From contig NZ_MIEK01000005.1 in the NCBI RefSeq assembly GCF_001742285.1, positions 1-64,000 of the forward strand: DNA of 64,000 nucleotides. Reading direction: 5' to 3'. The stretch is from Enterococcus rivorum (GTDB lineage Bacteria; Bacillota; Bacilli; Lactobacillales; Enterococcaceae). The translations under genes were made by a program, and so were the position numbers. Shown in pieces: positions 60,737-64,000 of this stretch (position 1 is its first letter; each line of letters starts with the position of its first letter). Below the pieces are notes generated by a model. It was not told where the DNA came from. It saw only the letters and a program-made list of their open reading frames with translations, and did no database searches.

Positions 60737-60991
60737 ATGGAAGCAACTACCTATAGTAATTTTAGACAAAATCTAAAGGATTACATGGATCAAGTAAACG
60801 ATGATGCAGATTCATTGATCGTTACGTCAAAGGATGATAAAAACATTGTTGTTATGGCACAATCGGATTATGACAACTTGATGGAAAACTTTTATCTAAT
60901 GTCGAGTGAGGCAAACAGAGAAAAAATAGATCAAGCCATTAAAGAACTTGATGAAGGAAAATATACGTCTCTTTCTCTGGAGGATATTTAA
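60737..60991 (+). CDS. yefM: YefM/Phd-family antitoxin
   Basis: The 84-residue protein has an N-terminal DNA-binding domain (YSNFRQNLKDYMDQVNDDADSLIVTSKDDKNIVVMAQSDYDNLMEN) with the typical Phd/YefM layout, and an acidic C-terminus that wraps the toxin. ATG 60737 is preferred over the 60722 frame start by spacing. It overlaps the toxin start by one base (TAATG). The pair resembles Axe-Txe/YefM-YoeB plasmid addiction systems. Confidence 0.9.
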   Translation: MEATTYSNFRQNLKDYMDQVNDDADSLIVTSKDDKNIVVMAQSDYDNLMENFYLMSSEANREKIDQAIKELDEGKYTSLSLEDI

Positions 60992-61251
60992 TGGAATTAC
61001 GATGGTCCGACCAGGCATTAGAAGATCTAAAATATTGGAAAAAAAATGATAGTACAAAGGTTTCCCGAATTAAGCGGCTGTTAAGCAATATTTTAGAGAC
61101 ACCTTATGAGGGATTGGGCAAACCAGAGCCTTTAAAATTCCAATGGAGTGGCTATTGGTCAAGAAGAATAAATAGCGAACACAGGCTCATTTATCGATGT
61201 GAAAAGACGTATGTTGAGATTGTATCTTGCCGTTTTCATTACACAAAATAG
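60991..61251 (+). CDS. yoeB: YoeB-family mRNA interferase toxin
   Basis: The 86-residue protein has the family blocks GLGKPEPLKFQWSGYWSRRI, HRLIYR and C-terminal SCRFHYTK. The catalytic Glu, Arg and His-Tyr positions are in place. It cleaves mRNA in the ribosome A site and is held inactive by YefM. It is coupled to the antitoxin gene and followed by a terminator. Confidence 0.92.
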   Translation: MELRWSDQALEDLKYWKKNDSTKVSRIKRLLSNILETPYEGLGKPEPLKFQWSGYWSRRINSEHRLIYRCEKTYVEIVSCRFHYTK

Positions 61252-61255
61252 AAAG

Positions 61256-61287
61256 CACTTGGTTGTTGAAACCAGGTGTTTTTTTCG
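61256..61287 (+). terminator. Terminator of the toxin-antitoxin operon
   Basis: CACTTGGTT pairs with AACCAGGTG (one G-U pair), followed by seven T. Confidence 0.8.
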
Positions 61288-61316
61288 TCAATAAAAGGAG
61301 TTTTTACTTGTTTGTT

Positions 61317-61334
61317 TGTACAATATGTTGTACA
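61317..61334 (+). promoter_or_regulatory. Double TGTACA site upstream of the next operon
   Basis: TGTACA occurs at 61317-61322 and 61329-61334, within TTGTACAAT direct repeats 12 bp apart. The hexamer matches the YefM site at 60691. The toxin-antitoxin complex may therefore also control the operon starting at 61369. Confidence 0.6.
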
Positions 61335-61368
61335 ATTTGTGTAAGATATCAGATTGGAGGGGAAGAAT

Positions 61369-61569
61369 GTGAATCCACTAATTTTAACAGATGCTGAAGC
61401 TAATTATTTATCTGGTTTATTGAAAAATGAAACAGTGAAAAATCAAGCTATCATGCGTAAAAACAATGATTTAAAAGGTTTTTTTGAAGAAAATAACAAA
61501 ATGAATGGTAGTATCGGAAGGAAAATTACAAATAGTCTCAAAAAAGATCGGCAAAAAAGGAGAGATTAA
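61369..61569 (+). CDS. Hypothetical small protein
   Basis: The 66-residue basic, helical protein (LTDAEANYLSGLLKNETVKNQAIMRKNNDL) starts at GTG 61369 with GGAGGGG seven bases upstream. The C-terminal ITNSLKKDRQKRR is encoded by a boundary-motif copy. It is under the double TGTACA site. Confidence 0.6.
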   Translation: MNPLILTDAEANYLSGLLKNETVKNQAIMRKNNDLKGFFEENNKMNGSIGRKITNSLKKDRQKRRD

Positions 61570-61571
61570 TA

Positions 61572-61862
61572 ATGGAATTAGAAGATAGACAAGAAAAAGA
61601 ATCAGTTTCCAGCTCTCAACGTCAGGCATTTTCAATGATGGGGGAAATATATCATGATCAAATCGTTTTAGAAAATGAACTAAAAAATATGTCAAAAGAA
61701 GACAAATATCAATTAAAGAAGTTTCTATCTACAAAAAAAAGTAAGGACATTTTGATTCAAACAATGGATGGCTCACTGGAAGAATTAGAGAGAGTTTATG
61801 GAAAAGAGAATGTAAAAAACTTCTCAAAAAGGATCAAGCATAAAGGAGGAAAAAATGTGTAG
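61572..61862 (+). CDS. Small helical protein, paralogue of 53158-53379
   Basis: The 96-residue charged, helical protein shares its middle and end with the 53158 product but has an extra Glu/Ser-rich N-terminus. The last codons (NFSKRIKHKGG) are read through another boundary-motif copy. It overlaps the frame upstream of the next gene. The function is unknown. Confidence 0.62.
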   Translation: MELEDRQEKESVSSSQRQAFSMMGEIYHDQIVLENELKNMSKEDKYQLKKFLSTKKSKDILIQTMDGSLEELERVYGKENVKNFSKRIKHKGGKNV

Positions 61863-61878
61863 AAAGGAAGGAGCTAAC

Positions 61879-62097
61879 ATGAAAAAAGATGAGATAAAAA
61901 ATGAAATGCTCCAGCTGGCAGAATATATCTCTGGCAGTAAGGAAATTACGGATTTAGCAATAATCGGAACGATTGACTGTATTTTTAATAAAAGATTTCC
62001 TGTTGGAGTTACAACAAAAAAATTACAAAAAGAATTTTTTAAACTGGATAGAAAAGAACAAAAAGAGTTGTTAATCGAGTTTTTGCAAATGTTATGA
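61879..62097 (+). CDS. Hypothetical small helical protein
   Basis: The 72-residue protein starts at ATG 61879 with GAAAGGAAGGAG. Helices alternate with short loops (EITDLAIIGTIDCIFNKRFP, KLQKEFFKLDRKEQKELL). No family recognised. The hairpin GACACAATC/ATTGTGTC follows directly, without a T-run. Confidence 0.6.
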   Translation: MKKDEIKNEMLQLAEYISGSKEITDLAIIGTIDCIFNKRFPVGVTTKKLQKEFFKLDRKEQKELLIEFLQML

Positions 62098-62202
62098 ATG
62101 TGACACAATCGGATTGTGTCGCATTCGTAAATTCATATGAATTCAAGTGGCTCTAAGGGTGACAGACGATGATGACCAGGTCCTTTTTTTGTTGTTGTTT
62201 TG

Positions 62203-62243
62203 AATAAGACTTAATACATGATATAATAGATTTAAGTCTTATT
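62203..62243 (+). promoter_or_regulatory. Promoter with palindromic operator 6 (41 bp)
   Basis: AATAAGACTTAA (62203-62214) pairs perfectly with TTAAGTCTTATT (62232-62243). A TATAAT -10 lies in the centre, with TTGAAT 16 bp upstream overlapping the left arm. It controls the recombinase gene at 62273. Confidence 0.78.
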
Positions 62244-62272
62244 TAGAAAAAGATAGAAAAAGAGGGATTTTT

Positions 62273-62872
62273 TTGAACGTTGTCGAACCAATTCGAGAAA
62301 AAAAACAGATCGAGGGGATCAAAGGAATTTTATCAGCTGGAAAAATGGGCCAACGAAATGTGTTGTTGTTTTCTATTGGCATAAATACGGCTTATCGAAT
62401 TTCTGATTTACGTCGCTTAAAATTATCCGACGTGCTAACCGTTTCTCGTGGCCGAGTAGTGGCCAAAGAAAGATTGGCCATGAAGGAGCAAAAAACAGGG
62501 AAACATAATTCCATTGTCATTTCCAGAAAATTAAGAAAGTTGATCCTGGACTACGTGGAAAATGAGTTTCCTAAGCAGCTGCTTATACAAGACTTTGATT
62601 ATTATTTATTTCCGAGTCGTAAAGGGAACAATCAGCCATTGAGTCGGCAAGCTTTGTGGGCGGTTATCAGTAATGCGGCCAATACGATGGGCTTAAAAAA
62701 TATTGGCAGCCACTCGATGCGCAAGACGTTTGGGTACTTTTTATATAAAAATGGGACTCATATCGAAATTATCCAAGAGCTGTTGAACCATTCTTCCCAA
62801 CGAGAAACGTTGCGCTATATTGGAATCACACAAGAAGATAAAGATACGGCCGTTATGAGCTTAGACTTATAA
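62273..62872 (+). CDS. Tyrosine recombinase, catalytic domain only
   Basis: The 199-residue protein starts at TTG 62273 after GAGGGA. The catalytic set is INTAYRISDLRRL (Arg), HSMRKTFG (His-x-x-Arg), LLNHSSQRETLRYIG (His and Tyr). It has no core-binding domain. It is a relative of the 48864 gene but in the opposite orientation and clearly diverged. It may resolve plasmid multimers or shuffle cassettes of the neighbouring small genes. Confidence 0.88.
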   Translation: MNVVEPIREKKQIEGIKGILSAGKMGQRNVLLFSIGINTAYRISDLRRLKLSDVLTVSRGRVVAKERLAMKEQKTGKHNSIVISRKLRKLILDYVENEFPKQLLIQDFDYYLFPSRKGNNQPLSRQALWAVISNAANTMGLKNIGSHSMRKTFGYFLYKNGTHIEIIQELLNHSSQRETLRYIGITQEDKDTAVMSLDL

Positions 62873-62999
62873 AGTTGTCTCAAAATTTCTCTCAAAATCA
62901 ATCTATCACTAATTTACGATTGTGAGAGGAACATTCTGAGGCACGTTCAGTTAATTAATGTTGATAACGGACTGAATAGAAAATTAGGGAGGATTAAAA

Positions 63000-63185
63000 A
63001 TGGCGCGAGAAAGTTACGACCAGTGGAAAGTACCCAAAAGTCAGTTCAATCAATCAATGACTTACTATGTCAAGTGCGACTGTGGAGACTTGGCAAAATT
63101 GACTTTTTATTCTGGTCCATTTGAATGTCCGACATGTCACAAGAAATATATACAAAGACGTGGACAATATGTAGAAATGAAATAA
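63000..63185 (+). CDS. Small zinc-ribbon protein
   Basis: The 61-residue protein has VKCDCGD...CPTCHKKY, a two-pair Cys zinc ribbon, and an N-terminal WKVPKSQFN like that of the 53400 product. It has a GGGAGG site. The function is unknown, possibly nucleic-acid binding. Confidence 0.7.
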   Translation: MARESYDQWKVPKSQFNQSMTYYVKCDCGDLAKLTFYSGPFECPTCHKKYIQRRGQYVEMK

Positions 63186-63224
63186 GCGATTAAAAAATTT
63201 TGTAAGAAATTAGGAGGATAATGA

Positions 63225-63515
63225 ATGGAATTCTTGAACTGGACTGTTAATGCATTATTAATTTTCATGATTGTTGTAATGATTGGTGGCTTTTTCTACG
63301 CTGTAGTTATAGCAATCGTCACAACCGCTAAGGAATTTAAGACAAAAGATGACGTTTTAAATTCTTTGAATATGGATAATTCAAGTTCATTCGACCCTTA
63401 TACAGCTTTGAAAGTTCTTGAAAATGAAAATCCTATTGAATTTGAAAAAGTTGTTAAAGGGTTGGAAGATACTCTCAAAAAAGATCAAGAAGGGAAGAGT
63501 CATGAAAAAGGATAA
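63225..63515 (+). CDS. Small membrane protein
   Basis: The 96-residue protein has one or two hydrophobic helices (about 5-35) and a helical, acidic tail ending LKKDQEGKSHEKG, which includes a boundary-motif copy. AGGAGG precedes the ATG. Topology is like 53631-53816. The function is unknown. Confidence 0.62.
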   Translation: MEFLNWTVNALLIFMIVVMIGGFFYAVVIAIVTTAKEFKTKDDVLNSLNMDNSSSFDPYTALKVLENENPIEFEKVVKGLEDTLKKDQEGKSHEKG

Positions 63516-63618
63516 ATAAGTACTAAATAACTTCTTTTATCCTGATTTGCTTCCTTCAAAAATTGAAATACAAAGTTTACAATAAAAGTACTAACTTATT
63601 AGAAAGAAGGATTTAATT

Positions 63619-63951
63619 ATGAGCAGTAAAAGAAAAGAAATTTTGAATGAATTATCTGACCTGTATGTTTTGCGAGAGGACAGAATAAATTTTAACAGAA
63701 TTGAAATGTACACTCTACCTAACAGTTTTATTAGTATAAAAGATGTTTTCGTCGATGAAAGAAGAGATCCACAACCAGTGATAAATTGTAAAGGTAAGAG
63801 ATGGTTCCCTATAGTCAAACTTGATAACGGAGATGAAATGATTATCTTATATCCTAGCGCTCCGATAAGGAAAAAGAATACAGCAATTGAAGATATTCAA
63901 GATGCTGAATTTGTTGAAAAAAGAATTAAACAGTTACTTGAACTTAGATAG
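63619..63951 (+). CDS. Hypothetical protein
   Basis: The 110-residue protein is alpha/beta (YVLREDRINFNRIEMYTLP, WFPIVKLDNGDEMIILYP) and has no membrane segment. AAGAAGGA precedes the ATG. No family recognised. Confidence 0.62.
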   Translation: MSSKRKEILNELSDLYVLREDRINFNRIEMYTLPNSFISIKDVFVDERRDPQPVINCKGKRWFPIVKLDNGDEMIILYPSAPIRKKNTAIEDIQDAEFVEKRIKQLLELR

Positions 63952-63992
63952 CTCTTTCAAAAAGGATCAGAAAGAAAGCATGGTAGAAACTG

Positions 63993-64000
63993 ATGAGCGT
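63993..64000 (+). CDS. Probable start of a truncated paralogue of 53158
   Basis: ATG AGC G... is preceded by a 45-base segment (AAAAAGGATCA, AAAGCATGG, GAAACTGATGAGCG) that closely matches the region ahead of the 53158 gene. The rest lies beyond the window. Confidence 0.4.

Larger units (their letters stand above)
52329..63975 (+). repeat. Dispersed boundary motif (CTCAAAAAGGATCA-like)
   Basis: Copies lie at about 52329, 52857, 53119, 53362, 53600, 53831, 54291, 54541, 54945, 61535, 61820, 63471 and 63955. The core is TCAAAAAGGAT with variation. Most copies end or follow a small gene and precede the next ribosome site. Some are coding, read in different frames, others non-coding, so conservation is at the nucleotide level. 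Confidence 0.75.

Noticed and set aside
1-64000. tRNA, rRNA or antibiotic-resistance genes
   Set aside because: No cloverleaf with a CCA-type acceptor, no rRNA-like sequence and no recognisable resistance protein was found on either strand.

Overview
The window is a low-GC Firmicutes mobile element, most likely part of a large conjugative plasmid (or integrative conjugative element) of an enterococcus or close relative. The signs are AAGGAGG ribosome sites, frequent GTG/TTG starts, an LPQTG-anchored adhesin, a Gram-positive type IV secretion (T4SS) gene set in the PrgH-PrgI-VirB4-hydrolase-PrgL order, a MOBL-type relaxase, YefM/YoeB and holin-like type I toxins. No chromosomal housekeeping block, rRNA, tRNA, antibiotic-resistance gene or recognisable replication initiator was found. 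Exact species and plasmid family cannot be fixed without a search.

Layout. (1) 1-9.4 kb, surface module on the + strand: three tandem copies of a 45-codon membrane-peptide gene, two paralogous secreted glucosaminidase/M23 wall hydrolases that flank a coiled-coil surface protein, and a thioester-domain LPQTG adhesin. (2) 9.2-28.2 kb, conjugation machine: small membrane proteins, an anchored Ig-repeat protein, a 1225-residue soluble protein, a VirD4-like coupling protein, VirB6-like, VirB3-like and VirB4 proteins, a lysozyme-like/M23 hydrolase and a VirB8-like protein. (3) 28.2-35.1 kb, DNA processing: a hairpin-rich probable oriT, two accessory DNA-binding proteins, a MOBL relaxase, a primase-like DUF3991/TOPRIM protein, SSB and a lipoprotein nuclease. 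(4) 35.2-42.0 kb, the only minus-strand block: three operons, each headed by one copy of a 450-560 bp hairpin-rich repeat. They encode a DUF4942 methyltransferase-like protein, a DUF4314 protein and several uncharacterised proteins. (5) 42.5-64 kb, a mosaic of small + strand operons: HTH regulators, a broken HNH endonuclease gene, two type I toxin loci, a possible large structured RNA, two catalytic-core-only tyrosine recombinases, a TelA/XpaC-like/VWA-lipoprotein operon, YefM/YoeB and about 25 uncharacterised small genes.

How it may fit together. Adhesin and surface proteins would promote mating contact, wall hydrolases open the peptidoglycan, the T4SS and coupling protein export DNA processed by the relaxosome, and primase/SSB/nuclease act around transfer. 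My main hypothesis concerns the minus-strand block. If the + strand is the transferred strand, these operons lie in the leading region and are oriented so that the T-strand itself is the template. The three repeats fold into many cGNAg-loop hairpins, as expected for single-stranded-DNA promoters that switch on entry genes, although a large + strand RNA is an alternative. Two further undescribed patterns stand out: six 41-43 bp palindromes, unequal in sequence but alike in geometry, sitting at promoters of regulators and a recombinase; and a short CTCAAAAAGGATCA-like motif recurring at the boundaries of tiny genes.
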